NCBI GenBank assembly: GCA_027019265.1
Contig: JALUWX010000121.1
Span: forward strand, 60,164 to 124,163
Source: Phycisphaerales bacterium
GTDB taxonomy: Bacteria > Planctomycetota > Phycisphaerae > Phycisphaerales > UBA1924
DNA: 64,000 nucleotides
Direction of reading: 5' to 3'
The position numbers were made by a program, and so were the translations under genes. Below are positions 42,239 through 51,209 of this stretch, piece after piece; position 1 is the first letter of the stretch, and the number at the start of each line of letters is the position of its first letter. The notes beneath the pieces were generated by a model. That model was not told the DNA's origin, did no database searches, and saw only the letters and a list, made by a program, of their open reading frames with translations.

Positions 42239-43648
42239 TTACCCGATCTGGGTGTCGCCGTTCATGTACGGGCGCAGCGCCTCGGGGATCGTGACCGACC
42301 CATCCTCGTTCTGGTACATCTCAAGGATCGGGATGAGGATCCGTGGGGAAGCGGCGACCGTGTTGTTGAGCGAGTGACAGAACGTCGTCGCGCCCTTGCC
42401 CGATTCGCCGCCCTCCCGGTACCGCATGTTCAACCGTCGGCACTGGAAGTCGTAGAGCCGGCTCGCGCTGTGGGTCTCCCCGAACTCCCCGCTGGGGGTC
42501 CCGTCCGCATCGACCTCGCCGCGCGAAGGCATCCAGCACTCGATGTCCACCATGTCCGCGTTCTTCACACCCAGGTCCCCCGTGCAGCACTGGAGCAAGC
42601 GGTGGGGGAGCCCGAGAGATTTGAGCAGATCCTCGACGATCCCGATCATCGTCTTGTGATGAGCGCGTGACTTCGTCTCGTCGGCCACATCGATGATCAC
42701 CTGCTCGACCTTGTCGAACTGATGGATCCGGTAGAGCCCGGCCGTGTCTTTCCCGGCCGCGCCCGCTTCACGACGAAAACACGTGGACACCGTGACGTAC
42801 TTCTTCGGGAACTCGGACTCATCGAGGATCTCGTCCTGATGGAGCCCCATCAGCCCGACCTCCCCCGTCCCCGTGAGGTACATATCCGACCCGCCCCCGC
42901 GCGTGGATTCGTTCACTTCGTACGCTTGGTCCTTCCCGCCTGGGAAGAACCCCGTCCCGACCATCGCCTCCTCGCGCACCAGCACGGGCACACTCATGGG
43001 TGTGAACCCGTGCGAGTTCACCATCGTGTCGATCGCAAACCGGAGGATCGCGTTGTGGAGACGCATCCCGTCCCCACAGAGGATGTACGAGCGCGACCCA
43101 GCGAGTTTCACCCCGCGCGGGAAGTCCACGAGCCCGTGCATCTCGCACAGCTCCATGTGCGATCGCGCCTTGAACCCCTTGTTCTGCTCGAACGACTTGC
43201 CGTAGTCCCACCCCTCCGGAGCCCAGCGCGAGATCTCGACGTTGTCGTCGCTCGTCTTCCCGACCGGGACGTCGTCGTCCGGGGGGAGGGGGATCGACAG
43301 GAGGATGGCGCGGAGCTCAGGCTCGATCGCGTTGATCTGCTCGTCGAGCTCAGCGATCTTCTCTTTGAGCTGCGCGGGGGCGCTCTTGATCGACTGGACT
43401 TCAGCTTCGATCGCGGCGCGTTCTTCTCCCTCCGCGTTCTTGAGCTTCCCCATCAGCTGACCGAGCTTCGGACCCGACTCCTTCGAGAGCTTTTTCTGCT
43501 CCGCGCGCATCGATTCCTGCTCGCTCTGGAGCGCCCGTTTCCGCTCGTCCAGAGACAGCAGCGCATCGATATCAACGCTGTAGTTCTTCTTCTGCGCCCC
43601 TTGGGCGAACCGCTCCGGATTGTCACGCAACGCTTTCAGATCGATCAT
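42239..43648 (-). CDS. serS: Seryl-tRNA synthetase
   Basis: The 469-residue class II synthetase charges tRNA-Ser. It begins MIDLKALRDNPE, the usual start of the family; residues 30-110 form the tRNA-binding helical arm (long charged helices KRALQSEQESMRAEQKKLS). Motif 2 is VSTCFRREAGAAGKDTAGLYRIHQFDKVE-type (seen as CFRREAGAAGKDT and YRIHQFDKVE), and motif 3 is NNTVAASPRILIPILEMYQ, where the more usual NGSGLA-xR is replaced by NNTVAASPR. ATG 43648 is chosen over a longer frame to 43759 that would overlap the divergent gene. Confidence 0.95.
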   Translation of the reverse strand: MIDLKALRDNPERFAQGAQKKNYSVDIDALLSLDERKRALQSEQESMRAEQKKLSKESGPKLGQLMGKLKNAEGEERAAIEAEVQSIKSAPAQLKEKIAELDEQINAIEPELRAILLSIPLPPDDDVPVGKTSDDNVEISRWAPEGWDYGKSFEQNKGFKARSHMELCEMHGLVDFPRGVKLAGSRSYILCGDGMRLHNAILRFAIDTMVNSHGFTPMSVPVLVREEAMVGTGFFPGGKDQAYEVNESTRGGGSDMYLTGTGEVGLMGLHQDEILDESEFPKKYVTVSTCFRREAGAAGKDTAGLYRIHQFDKVEQVIIDVADETKSRAHHKTMIGIVEDLLKSLGLPHRLLQCCTGDLGVKNADMVDIECWMPSRGEVDADGTPSGEFGETHSASRLYDFQCRRLNMRYREGGESGKGATTFCHSLNNTVAASPRILIPILEMYQNEDGSVTIPEALRPYMNGDTQIG

Positions 43649-43737
43649 GGTCCGAGAGTGTAGACCCTGAGCCCCCAGTTTCAGCACACTTCCACGATCC
43701 GCTCGCAGCCGCCCCGATCGCGCTGTAGGATGTCCCC

Positions 43738-44154
43738 GTGGACTCCCCCGTCGCACCATCTTGGCTCGTCCTCCCCCTCGCGATGATCGCGTTGCTCGTC
43801 GTCGCGAGCCACCTGCTCGTCCTGCGCGAACACGCCATCGGGAAGATGCCCGAATCCCGTCGTCAGATCCGCATGCTCACCGGGTGGGTGATGATGGTCG
43901 CCATCCCCCTGACGGCTTACGGCTTCGGGATCGCGCGCCCCAGCGACACCGAAACCTTCTCCGCCGTCTGGCTCGGGATCATCGGGATCCTCGGCGCCAT
44001 CATCATGATGGCCTGTATCGACGCGCTCAACAACATGCGCATCGCACAAGCCCAGCGCAAGGAACTCCGCGACGAGCTCCGGCGCATCATGACCGAGACT
44101 CCGGAGTCCAAAGCCCCGGATCTCCGCTTGAGCACATCGGAGCACGATGGATGA
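43738..44154 (+). CDS. Small membrane protein of unknown function
   Basis: A 138-residue protein with three hydrophobic segments: LVLPLAMIALLVVASHLLVL, TGWVMMVAIPLTAYGFGIA and AVWLGIIGILGAIIMMACID, then a charged helix and tail. It starts at a GTG about 90 bases from serS on the opposite strand. Its stop overlaps the lpxK start by 4 bases (ATGA), so it is translated together with lpxK and may have an envelope role. Confidence 0.75.
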   Translation: MDSPVAPSWLVLPLAMIALLVVASHLLVLREHAIGKMPESRRQIRMLTGWVMMVAIPLTAYGFGIARPSDTETFSAVWLGIIGILGAIIMMACIDALNNMRIAQAQRKELRDELRRIMTETPESKAPDLRLSTSEHDG

Positions 44155-45203
44155 TCCCCGAGCGTCGCCCGACTCGGCTCCCCGTCCCCATCGCCCGCGC
44201 CCTCTCCAAGCTCTACGAGCTCGGGATCGATCGCCAGAACCGAAAGTATGACCAGGGGATCGGGGTCACGACCCTCGATCGTCCCGTGATCTCTGTCGGG
44301 AACCTCAGCGCCGGAGGGACGGGCAAGACCCCCCTCGTCCAGCACATCGTCCGGACCCTCCAAGCCCACAACCACCACCCCGTCATCGCGATGCGCGGCT
44401 ACAAAGCCCAGAAGGGCGAGCTCGGCGACGAGGCCCACGAACACCTCGACGCGCTCGGAGACCTCCCCATCGTCGCGCAGCCCGACCGGATCGCCGGGCT
44501 CCGAGCGCTCTTCGCCACGGACAAAGGCAAAGCCGTCGATGTCGTCGTCCTCGACGACGGGTTCCAGCACCGGAAGATCGCGCGGGACCTCGACATCGTC
44601 GTCATCGATTCGACCAACCCCCCGACCAACGACGCGCTGCTCCCCCTCGGATTCCTGCGCGAGCGGATGGACTCGCTCAGCCGAGCCGACCTGGTTGTCC
44701 TGACCCACACGGATCGAGTGTCCGATCTTGAAACGCTCGAGCACAACCTCCGCCGATGGATCCCCAGCACCTCACCCATCATCCATTCCTGTCACACCTG
44801 GCGGGACCTCCGAGTCGAGGAGGACAGCGAGCCCGTCCGCGCAGCCCCGCTCGATGAGCTCCGCGGGGAGCAGGTCCTCGCCGTGTGCGGGATCGGGACC
44901 CCGGATCCGTTCCTCCGTACCCTCGAATCGCACGGCGCTGAGCGTACTGAAACCATCATCCGAAAGGATCACGAGCCGTACTCCGAGCACGATATCGATT
45001 CCATCCTCAGGACTGCCCAAAGGGCCGGGCTCAAGACACTCGTGACCACCCGAAAGGACCGAGCGAGGATGGGCGATCGAGCGGATCGGATCCTCCGATC
45101 CGACGGGGGGTTCCGGGTGATCACGCCGACACTCGAACTCGGGATTCTCCGAGGTGAGCACGAGCTTCTCGAAGCACTAAAGCGTGTTTGCCCGGGTTCC
45201 TGA
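44151..45203 (+). CDS. lpxK: Tetraacyldisaccharide 4'-kinase
   Basis: The 350-residue inner-membrane kinase adds the 4'-phosphate in lipid A synthesis. SVGNLSAGGTGKTPLVQHI (about residues 49-67) is the unusual LpxK P-loop, AMRGYKAQKGELGDEAHEHL follows as in the family's RGYG...GDE block, and VVVLDDGFQHRKIARDLDIV is the LDDGFQH signature. ATG 44151 overlaps the previous stop by 4 bases. This gene together with hldE shows that the organism makes LPS and thus has a true outer membrane. Confidence 0.93.
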   Translation: MIPERRPTRLPVPIARALSKLYELGIDRQNRKYDQGIGVTTLDRPVISVGNLSAGGTGKTPLVQHIVRTLQAHNHHPVIAMRGYKAQKGELGDEAHEHLDALGDLPIVAQPDRIAGLRALFATDKGKAVDVVVLDDGFQHRKIARDLDIVVIDSTNPPTNDALLPLGFLRERMDSLSRADLVVLTHTDRVSDLETLEHNLRRWIPSTSPIIHSCHTWRDLRVEEDSEPVRAAPLDELRGEQVLAVCGIGTPDPFLRTLESHGAERTETIIRKDHEPYSEHDIDSILRTAQRAGLKTLVTTRKDRARMGDRADRILRSDGGFRVITPTLELGILRGEHELLEALKRVCPGS

Positions 45204-45376
45204 CCCGCGCGAAGCCCCGTTCAGAATCCGATCTTGTTGATGTGAAATAGGTGACACAACCCGCCTTATCGGTCGCGTCTTGACTAGAATCATCGATGAG
45301 CTCTCGCTCCCTCAGCGGAGGGTGTTCCGCACTGAACTGATCACTTTCGATCTCGAATTGAATTGGAGAGTCTGAC

Positions 45377-46945
45377 ATGACCAACGGCACAGGGTTCCTG
45401 CGAGCTACGGCGCTCACCGCCGCGATCGCACTCAGCGCCGCGCTCGTCGGGTGTAACTCGACCCAGCGCACCGAGCGTGACGCGGACACCGGAGCGACGA
45501 CCACCACCAACACCAACCTCTTCGGGACCTACTCCCCCCGACTCGGGGAAGGCGAAGCCATGACCAAGATGGCTTTCCCGACCGGCGAAGAGCGCACCAG
45601 CGCCCTCCTCCTCCACTCAGTCGCGCCCTCCGAGGTCGCGCGTGGTCAGGACTTCGACTTCTCCTACCACGTCACCAACCTCACCAGCTCCACTCTCCAG
45701 AACGTCACCCTCTTCCTCGACTCCAAGTCGAACCTCGATGTCTCGAGCTCCCAGCCCACGGGCTCGGAGAACGACAACGGGCTCGTCTGGGCGCTCGGCG
45801 ATTTCGGTCCCAAGGAAACCAAGATCATCACCCTCACGGGCTCCGCGGATGAAGTCGGGCTCGCGTCCGATTGCATCTCCGTCTCGTACAACAACTTCCT
45901 CTGCTCCACGATCAAGGTCGTCGAGCCCGCGCTGGCGCTGACCAAGTCGGCCACCGAGCGCACCCTCAAGTGTGACGAAGTCACGATCCGCTACACCGTC
46001 CGGAACACCGGTTCGGGCGCGGCCAGCAACGTGACCATCACCGACACCCTCGCGCAGGGCCTCGCGATGAACAACGGGTCGCGTAACGTCAGCATCCCCG
46101 TCGGCACCCTCGCCGCCGGCGAATCCAAGACCTACGAGGTCAAAGCCATGGCTTCCAAGGTCGGCACCTTCAAGTCCCCGGCCGCCGCGACCGCCTCGGG
46201 TGGTCTCGAAGCCGACGCCGCCGCGACCACCACCGTCGTCGTCGCGCCCGAGCTCGAACTCAGCTCGCAGTGCTCCGACATGCAGTTCCTGGGTCGCAAC
46301 ATGACCTACGACTACATCCTCGAGAACTCGGGCAACGGCGAAGCGATGAACTCCGTCGCCTCCGTCGTGATCCCCTCCGGGACCACCTTCGTCCGCGCCT
46401 CCGAGGGCGGCCGTGTCTCGGGCAACCGCATCGTCTGGGACTTCGGGACCATCGCCGCCGGCGCTTCGCGGAACTTCTCCGCGACCGTCAAGGCCGCCGC
46501 CGCGGGCAACTACACCGCCAGCGCGACCGCCAACGCGAACTGTGCTGAATCCGTCGCCGCCGATTGCACCACCGAGATCAAGGGGATCCCGGCGATCCTC
46601 CTCGAGGTCATCGACATCACCGACCCCGTCGAAGTCGGGACCAACACCGTCTACGTCGTCCGGGTCACCAACCAGGGCTCCGCGCCCGACACCAACGTCC
46701 GTGTCGTCGCCACCCTCCCGGGTGAAATGAGCTACGTCAGCTCCACCGGCGCGACCACGGCCAACGCCCGTGGCCAGACCATCAGCTTCGCCCCCGTCGG
46801 CAACCTCGCCGTCGGTGCGCAGGTCGAATGGCGCGTCACCGTCCGGGCCGACGATGGCGGCGATGTCCGCTTCCGTCTGGAAATGACCTCGGACAACCTC
46901 ACGAGCCCGGTCATCGAGACCGAAGCGACCAACCTGTACGAATAA
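45377..46945 (+). CDS. DUF11 (OmcB-like) repeat lipoprotein
   Basis: A 522-residue surface lipoprotein. The signal ends ALSAALVGC, giving a lipidated cysteine near residue 26. The rest consists of about four beta-sandwich repeats of the DUF11 type, each with an N-G-S/A-N-V-x-x-x-D/F core: VTNLTSSTLQNVTLFLDS, VRNTGSGAASNVTITDTLAQGL, LENSGNGEAMNSVASVVIPSG and VTNQGSAPDTNVRVVATLPGEM. This architecture recalls the chlamydial OmcB outer-membrane protein. GGAGAG lies before ATG 45377 and a strong terminator follows. It stands alone as a transcription unit. Confidence 0.85.
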   Translation: MTNGTGFLRATALTAAIALSAALVGCNSTQRTERDADTGATTTTNTNLFGTYSPRLGEGEAMTKMAFPTGEERTSALLLHSVAPSEVARGQDFDFSYHVTNLTSSTLQNVTLFLDSKSNLDVSSSQPTGSENDNGLVWALGDFGPKETKIITLTGSADEVGLASDCISVSYNNFLCSTIKVVEPALALTKSATERTLKCDEVTIRYTVRNTGSGAASNVTITDTLAQGLAMNNGSRNVSIPVGTLAAGESKTYEVKAMASKVGTFKSPAAATASGGLEADAAATTTVVVAPELELSSQCSDMQFLGRNMTYDYILENSGNGEAMNSVASVVIPSGTTFVRASEGGRVSGNRIVWDFGTIAAGASRNFSATVKAAAAGNYTASATANANCAESVAADCTTEIKGIPAILLEVIDITDPVEVGTNTVYVVRVTNQGSAPDTNVRVVATLPGEMSYVSSTGATTANARGQTISFAPVGNLAVGAQVEWRVTVRADDGGDVRFRLEMTSDNLTSPVIETEATNLYE

Positions 46946-46974
46946 TCGTCCGGGTCTGATCAACGCTCACCCAG

Positions 46975-47004
46975 CCCCGTCGCGGTTTCCGCGGCGGGGT
47001 TTTT
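46975..47004 (+). terminator. Terminator after the DUF11 lipoprotein
   Basis: CCCCGTCGCGG (46975-46985) pairs with CCGCGGCGGGG (46989-46999, one T-G pair) around TTT and is followed by TTTTT. Confidence 0.9.
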
Positions 47005-47076
47005 CATGCGCCGATTTCTTCTCTTCCGATGTGACATGAATCCCGACCACGTGCGTTCGGGTACAAGAGACAAGCG

Positions 47077-47721
47077 ATGAACGCGATCACCCCCAACCCG
47101 TCCTCGGACATCCCCGATATCGATCCGGGGTCGCTCCCCAGCCTCATCCTCGCGAGCGCCTCCCCCCGTCGCCGCGCTCTCCTCGACGAGATCGGAATCG
47201 TGCACACCGTTCGTCCCGCGACCATCGACGACGGACAACTCACCCCCCCGAGGATCATCGATCCCGCGTCCTGGGTCGGGGCGCTCGCGTTCCTCAAAGC
47301 CCGATCGAGTCTCGACATCGCACGGGAACCCGACTCCGTCGTCCTCGGCGCGGACACCGTCTGTGTCCATCAGGGCGAGATCATCGGACAACCCCGTGAT
47401 CGTGACCACGCGCGCGAGATCATCGAGCGCATGATGGACGACACCCACGAGGTCCTCACAGGGGTCGCGCTCATCTCCACAAGCACGGATCAACGCGAGG
47501 TCTTCGTCGATCGATCCGTCGTCCGGGTCGGGCCCATCAGCCCCGAGGATATCGAGCTCTACCTCGATTCGGGTCAATGGAAAGGCAAAGCGGGCGCGTA
47601 CAACATCACCGAGCGACGCGCCGCCGGGTGGCCCATCGAGTTCGAAGGCGACGAGTTCTCCATCGTCGGGCTCCCGATCGCGCGGGTGATCGAACGCCTC
47701 CGTCTCTTTGTCTGTGATTGA
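47077..47721 (+). CDS. maf: Maf-type nucleoside triphosphate pyrophosphatase
   Basis: The 214-residue protein hydrolyses non-canonical or m5/m7-type nucleoside triphosphates to monophosphates. LILASASPRRRALLDEIGI (about residues 23-41), VVLGADTVCVHQGEIIGQPRD and GKAGAYNITERRAA are Maf family blocks. The variant GKAGAYNI resembles the YhdE/dTTPase branch. A 20-residue extension precedes the conserved start. The gene converges with the ASCH gene, 24 bases apart. Confidence 0.9.
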   Translation: MNAITPNPSSDIPDIDPGSLPSLILASASPRRRALLDEIGIVHTVRPATIDDGQLTPPRIIDPASWVGALAFLKARSSLDIAREPDSVVLGADTVCVHQGEIIGQPRDRDHAREIIERMMDDTHEVLTGVALISTSTDQREVFVDRSVVRVGPISPEDIELYLDSGQWKGKAGAYNITERRAAGWPIEFEGDEFSIVGLPIARVIERLRLFVCD

Positions 47722-47745
47722 AGTTGTCGTGGGAGATCAGGCGGG

Positions 47746-48177
47746 TTACGCCGCTTGACGGACGCGCAATGGCGCGGCCTCGGTCGTCCGCCACGCGTTC
47801 CGGCTCGCGACCAGCAGCTCTCCGGGCACGCTCGCTTCAGAATGGATCAACGCAGGGCGTTCCAGCGTGATCAGGGTCGCGTAGCGCGCGTTCCGCTTCT
47901 CGTTCCAGTACATGTCCCCACCCATGATCCGATCGTCGTACGTCGCGCGGAGCTCACGCACCAGCTCGGGGGTCAGGTCCTCGAACTCATCGACCCTACG
48001 AACGACCGCTTTCGCGAGCACACGCTGACCCGAGGGCTTGATGAACACCGTCTCCCCGGGCGTGACCCGGCCGTACGGGGCGCGTCGATCGATCCCGAGC
48101 CGGGCTTCGACGTTCTTGACCCCGCTCATGATGGGCGCCACATATCTCGGATGGACAATCATCAAATGCGTGGTCAT
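47746..48177 (-). CDS. ASCH-domain (PUA-like) protein
   Basis: A 143-residue protein whose first half reads HLMIVHPRYVAPIMSGVKNVEARLG, GETVFIKPSGQRVLAKAVVRRVDEF, matching the ASCH fold (a beta barrel related to PUA that usually binds RNA; the IxSGxKxxE element is diagnostic). Some ASCH proteins are ribonucleases or N4-acetylcytidine amidohydrolases, but the call here rests on pattern. The last 35 residues are an Ala/Arg-rich tail. It has no obvious operon partner. Confidence 0.75.
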   Translation of the reverse strand: MTTHLMIVHPRYVAPIMSGVKNVEARLGIDRRAPYGRVTPGETVFIKPSGQRVLAKAVVRRVDEFEDLTPELVRELRATYDDRIMGGDMYWNEKRNARYATLITLERPALIHSEASVPGELLVASRNAWRTTEAAPLRVRQAA

Positions 48178-48272
48178 GACCTGAGTATCGGACCGATCGC
48201 ATCCGGACTTTGAGCACGCCTTGGAGAATCGGTGGAGATCCCCACAAGTCGTGATGGGGGAGCATGTTGGGG

Positions 48273-49742
48273 TCAGGATCCGCCGCGCATCTTCTCGATC
48301 GTCGAGGTTGTCGAGAGCCCGTCAACCAGATCGAGGATCTCGACCCGTCCCCCCCGATCGAGGACCGATCGTGCCCCGACGACCGTCTCAACGGAGTAGT
48401 CCCCACCTTTTACAAGCACATCGGGACCGATCCGCTCGATGAGCTCGATCGGGGTCTCGTCGTGGAAGAGCACCACCGCGTCCACACACCCGAGCGCTCC
48501 CAAAACCCGTGCTCGGTCTTCCTGGTTGTTCACCGGGCGCTCGGGACCCTTGAGACCGCGCACCGAGTGGTCGTCGTTGAGCCCGACTATGAGTATGTCC
48601 CCTAGCGCCGCCGCCCGATCCAGCAACGACACGTGCCCCGCGTGGAGCACATCGAAACACCCGTTCGTGAACACGACCGAGCGCCCCGACTCCCGCGCCG
48701 CGCGAGCCATCACACACGCTTCCTCGAGGGTTCTCGTCTTGCCCTTTGACGCCGCAGCCAACATGAGCAGTTCGTGATGGATCGTTTCGATCGCGATCGG
48801 CGCGACCCCGAAGATCTCCACCTCGAGCCCGGCCGCCGCGTTCGCGAGCCGCACCGAGTCCACCCACGACAGCCCGTTCGCGCGCGCCGCCCCGAGCCCG
48901 GCCAGCATCATGTCCCCCGCGCCCGTCACGTCGTACACCTCCCGCGCCTGGGTCGGGATCAGCACGGGCTCGTCGAGATCCGCTCGGTCCAGCAACGCGC
49001 CGTGCTTGTCGAGGGTCACGACCACGCTCTCGATCGAGTACGTCTCCCGGAGCCGCTTCGCCATCGCCGGCGCGTCCGAGCCGTCCGTCCCTGTTGCGAG
49101 CGCCGCTTCCGTCCGGTTCGGGGTGATCGCGCTCGCGCCCGTGTACTTGGTGTAGTCGGAGATCGCCGCCGGATCGACGAACACCGGGACCTCCGCGAGG
49201 TTCGCACGCTCGATCAACGCTTGACACAGTTCCGGGGTGCACACCCCCTTGTTGTAATCCTCGATGCACACCAGGTCCGCGTCTGAGAGCAGCGCGTCGA
49301 AACGCTCCAGGATCGCGCCCGAAATCGATGACCCGATCGGGTCCTTGGATTCGAAGTCCACCCGGAACATCTTCTGCGCGTGCCGACCCTGCGCGAGCCC
49401 GATCAGATTCCGCTTCACCGTCGTCGGACGCGCGGGATCCGCGATGATCCCCGTCACCGAGACCCCCCGATCCTCGAGCTCCCGTTCCAGGATCGACCCT
49501 TCCGAGTCGTCCCCCCGGACCCCGAGCGCGTGGACCGCACCCTTCATCGCAACGAGATCAAGACACAGGTTCGCCGCCCCCCCGGGCTGGTTGACCTGTT
49601 CCTTCACATGGAGCACCGGGACCGGCGCATCGGGGGAGAGACGGGTCGCGTCCCCGATGAGCTGCTGATCGAGCATGAAGTCCCCGACCACGATCGCTTT
49701 GAAGGGCTTCCATTCGCTCAGCGCTGTCAGCAGGTCATCCAT
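48273..49742 (-). CDS. hldE: Bifunctional heptose-7-phosphate kinase / heptose-1-phosphate adenylyltransferase
   Basis: The 489-residue protein makes ADP-heptose for the LPS core. Residues 1-330 are a PfkB-type kinase with VVGDFMLDQQLIGDATRLSPDAPVPVL (seen in parts), NQPGGAANLCLDLVAM, VDPAAISDYTKY and DVTGAGDMMLAGLGAA (catalytic Asp). Residues about 355-489 are a nucleotidyltransferase with VVFTNGCFDVLHAGHVSLL (HxGH-type), VGLNDDHSVRGLKGPERPVN and VLVKGGDYSVETVVG. AGGA precedes ATG 49742; the first kinase residues would be lost with a later start. Both activities are apparently intact. It is not in an operon with other LPS genes here. Confidence 0.95.
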   Translation of the reverse strand: MDDLLTALSEWKPFKAIVVGDFMLDQQLIGDATRLSPDAPVPVLHVKEQVNQPGGAANLCLDLVAMKGAVHALGVRGDDSEGSILERELEDRGVSVTGIIADPARPTTVKRNLIGLAQGRHAQKMFRVDFESKDPIGSSISGAILERFDALLSDADLVCIEDYNKGVCTPELCQALIERANLAEVPVFVDPAAISDYTKYTGASAITPNRTEAALATGTDGSDAPAMAKRLRETYSIESVVVTLDKHGALLDRADLDEPVLIPTQAREVYDVTGAGDMMLAGLGAARANGLSWVDSVRLANAAAGLEVEIFGVAPIAIETIHHELLMLAAASKGKTRTLEEACVMARAARESGRSVVFTNGCFDVLHAGHVSLLDRAAALGDILIVGLNDDHSVRGLKGPERPVNNQEDRARVLGALGCVDAVVLFHDETPIELIERIGPDVLVKGGDYSVETVVGARSVLDRGGRVEILDLVDGLSTTSTIEKMRGGS

Positions 49743-49775
49743 CGCACGAATCCTAGTCCAACCCCACAAACGACA

Positions 49776-49802
49776 CGGCCCCGTGCCAAGGACACGGGGC
49801 CG
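49776..49802 (-). terminator. Hairpin after the cysteine-rich lipoprotein gene
   Basis: CGGCCCCGTG (49776-49785) and CACGGGGCCG (49793-49802) form a 10-bp stem with a 7-base loop, 30 bases beyond the stop at 49832 on the minus strand. The following minus-strand bases are TGTCGTTTG, so the T-run is weak. Confidence 0.6.
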
Positions 49803-49831
49803 CGATCAATATCGATTCACACCGGGCTCGA

Positions 49832-50128
49832 TTACGAGTCCTTGCCCTTGCAGTCGGGGCAGGCGGCCTTCATCTTCTTCTCGCAGTTCGCGCAGCAGGG
49901 CTCGCCGGGCTTGCAGTTCGGGCAGTCGATCTTCGCGTTCATGTGCGAGCACGCAACGTCCTTGCACGCACCGGCGCAATCGCCCTTGCCTTCGCAGTTG
50001 CCGTCGCACTCGCCTTTGCAAGCGACTTTGTCGGTGCACGCGCCGTCACGACACTGGGTGCTCTTGCAACCCACCATCATCGCCGAAACCAGCATCGCGC
50101 CCGCAACCATCTTCCATGCGTTCTTCAT
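49832..50128 (-). CDS. Cysteine-rich small lipoprotein
   Basis: A 98-residue lipoprotein. The signal AGAMLVSAMMVGC places the lipidated cysteine near residue 21. The mature part has 16 cysteines in 78 residues, many spaced CxxC, CxxxC or CC (KVACKGECDGNCEGKGDC, IDCPNCKPGEPCCANC, ACPDCKGK), and almost no hydrophobic core. This fits a metal- or cluster-binding protein or a disulfide-crosslinked surface peptide. GAGGAG lies eight bases before ATG 50128, so the longer frame up to 50227 is rejected. I recognise no named family. It is transcribed alone, with a hairpin behind it. Confidence 0.8.
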   Translation of the reverse strand: MKNAWKMVAGAMLVSAMMVGCKSTQCRDGACTDKVACKGECDGNCEGKGDCAGACKDVACSHMNAKIDCPNCKPGEPCCANCEKKMKAACPDCKGKDS

Positions 50129-50243
50129 CGCGTAAACTCCTCGCGTCAACTCAGAAATAGTCCCAACCCACGCGAGCGTCCGCGCGGTAACCACCACGAT
50201 TGTCCGATTTGGCCTCCGGAAAGTCAAGTGATCACCTGAACGA

Positions 50244-51020
50244 TCAGGATTCGTCGGGACCCAGCAGATCCGGCCGCCGCTCTCGCGTCCTTCTCAGCCG
50301 CTGCTCCAATCGCCACGCCGCCACCGCGTTGTGATCCCCCGAAAAGAGGATCTCCGGCGCTTCCATCCCCTCCCATACCCGGGGTCGGGTGTAGTGCGGA
50401 CAATCGAGCAGCTTCGATCCCTCGGGGATCGCGAGCGCTTTGAGGGTCTTCTTCCGGATCGGATCCCCGTTCGGGTCCGTCGTGTTCGGAGCGCTGAATG
50501 AGTCCTCCAGCGCCGAGTCCGAATGTCCCAACACCCCCGGGAGCAGTCGCGCGATCGCATCGATCAGCACCATCGCGCCGAGTTCCCCACCCGATAGCAC
50601 GTAATCCCCGAGCGAGACCTCGATCGGGTCGAGCTTCTCAATCACCCGTTCGTCGATCCCTTCGTAGTGACCGGCCAGCATCAGGAGTCTGGGCTTCCGT
50701 GCGAGCTCCTCAACCAGCTCCTGATCGAGGACCCGACCCTGGGGGGTCAGATACACCCGGGTCGGGACCCGTTCGTCCATCGCCTCCACCCCCTGAACAG
50801 CATCCCAGACGGGTTGGCACATCATCACCATCCCGGGTCCCCCACCGAACGGACGATCATCCGTTTTCTGGTGTTTATCCGCCGTATACGCTCTCAGGTC
50901 GTGCCCGTGGAGCTCAAGCGCCCCCGAACGGACCGCGCGTCCCGGGATCGAGACCCCCATCGCACAGGGTGAATCGGTCCCGAACATCTCGGGGAACGTC
51001 GTGAGCACATCGATCCGCAT
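50244..51020 (-). CDS. trmD: tRNA (guanine37-N1)-methyltransferase
   Basis: The 258-residue SPOUT enzyme methylates G37 of tRNAs to prevent frameshifting. MRIDVLTTFPEMF begins it, PFGGGPGMVMM follows, and the trefoil knot segments LLMLAGHYEGIDERV (about residues 118-132) and SLGDYVLSGGELGAM (about 141-155) bind S-adenosylmethionine. The C-terminal helix region ends ERRPDLLGPDES. In most bacteria trmD lies between rimM and rplS on one strand; here it is transcribed away from rpsP. ATG 51020 is chosen over upstream in-frame starts in the shared intergenic region. Confidence 0.95.
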   Translation of the reverse strand: MRIDVLTTFPEMFGTDSPCAMGVSIPGRAVRSGALELHGHDLRAYTADKHQKTDDRPFGGGPGMVMMCQPVWDAVQGVEAMDERVPTRVYLTPQGRVLDQELVEELARKPRLLMLAGHYEGIDERVIEKLDPIEVSLGDYVLSGGELGAMVLIDAIARLLPGVLGHSDSALEDSFSAPNTTDPNGDPIRKKTLKALAIPEGSKLLDCPHYTRPRVWEGMEAPEILFSGDHNAVAAWRLEQRLRRTRERRPDLLGPDES

Positions 51021-51209
51021 GGCTCGATCGTAGTGGGGGACCCGGACCCGTGTGGGTCCCAAGAGACCCCCAAAGCTGGACTTGGACCGGGTTCGAGCCA
51101 AAGATCCCAACCCGGCGCACACAGACAGGATCGATGTCGATCCAGTCGAGGGAACGCGCCGACACACCCCTCCCGCTCAACATCAGCGGGCGATGATTGG
51201 AGAATCCCC

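Noticed and set aside
45617..46963. A 448-codon Gly/Asp-rich minus-strand frame opposite the DUF11 lipoprotein
   Set aside because: It is low complexity, has no ribosome binding site, and the opposite strand has a lipoprotein signal and repeats.
48238..48258. Terminator after hldE (CCCCA...TGGGG)
   Set aside because: The stem is only about five pairs with a long loop and no T-run on the minus strand.
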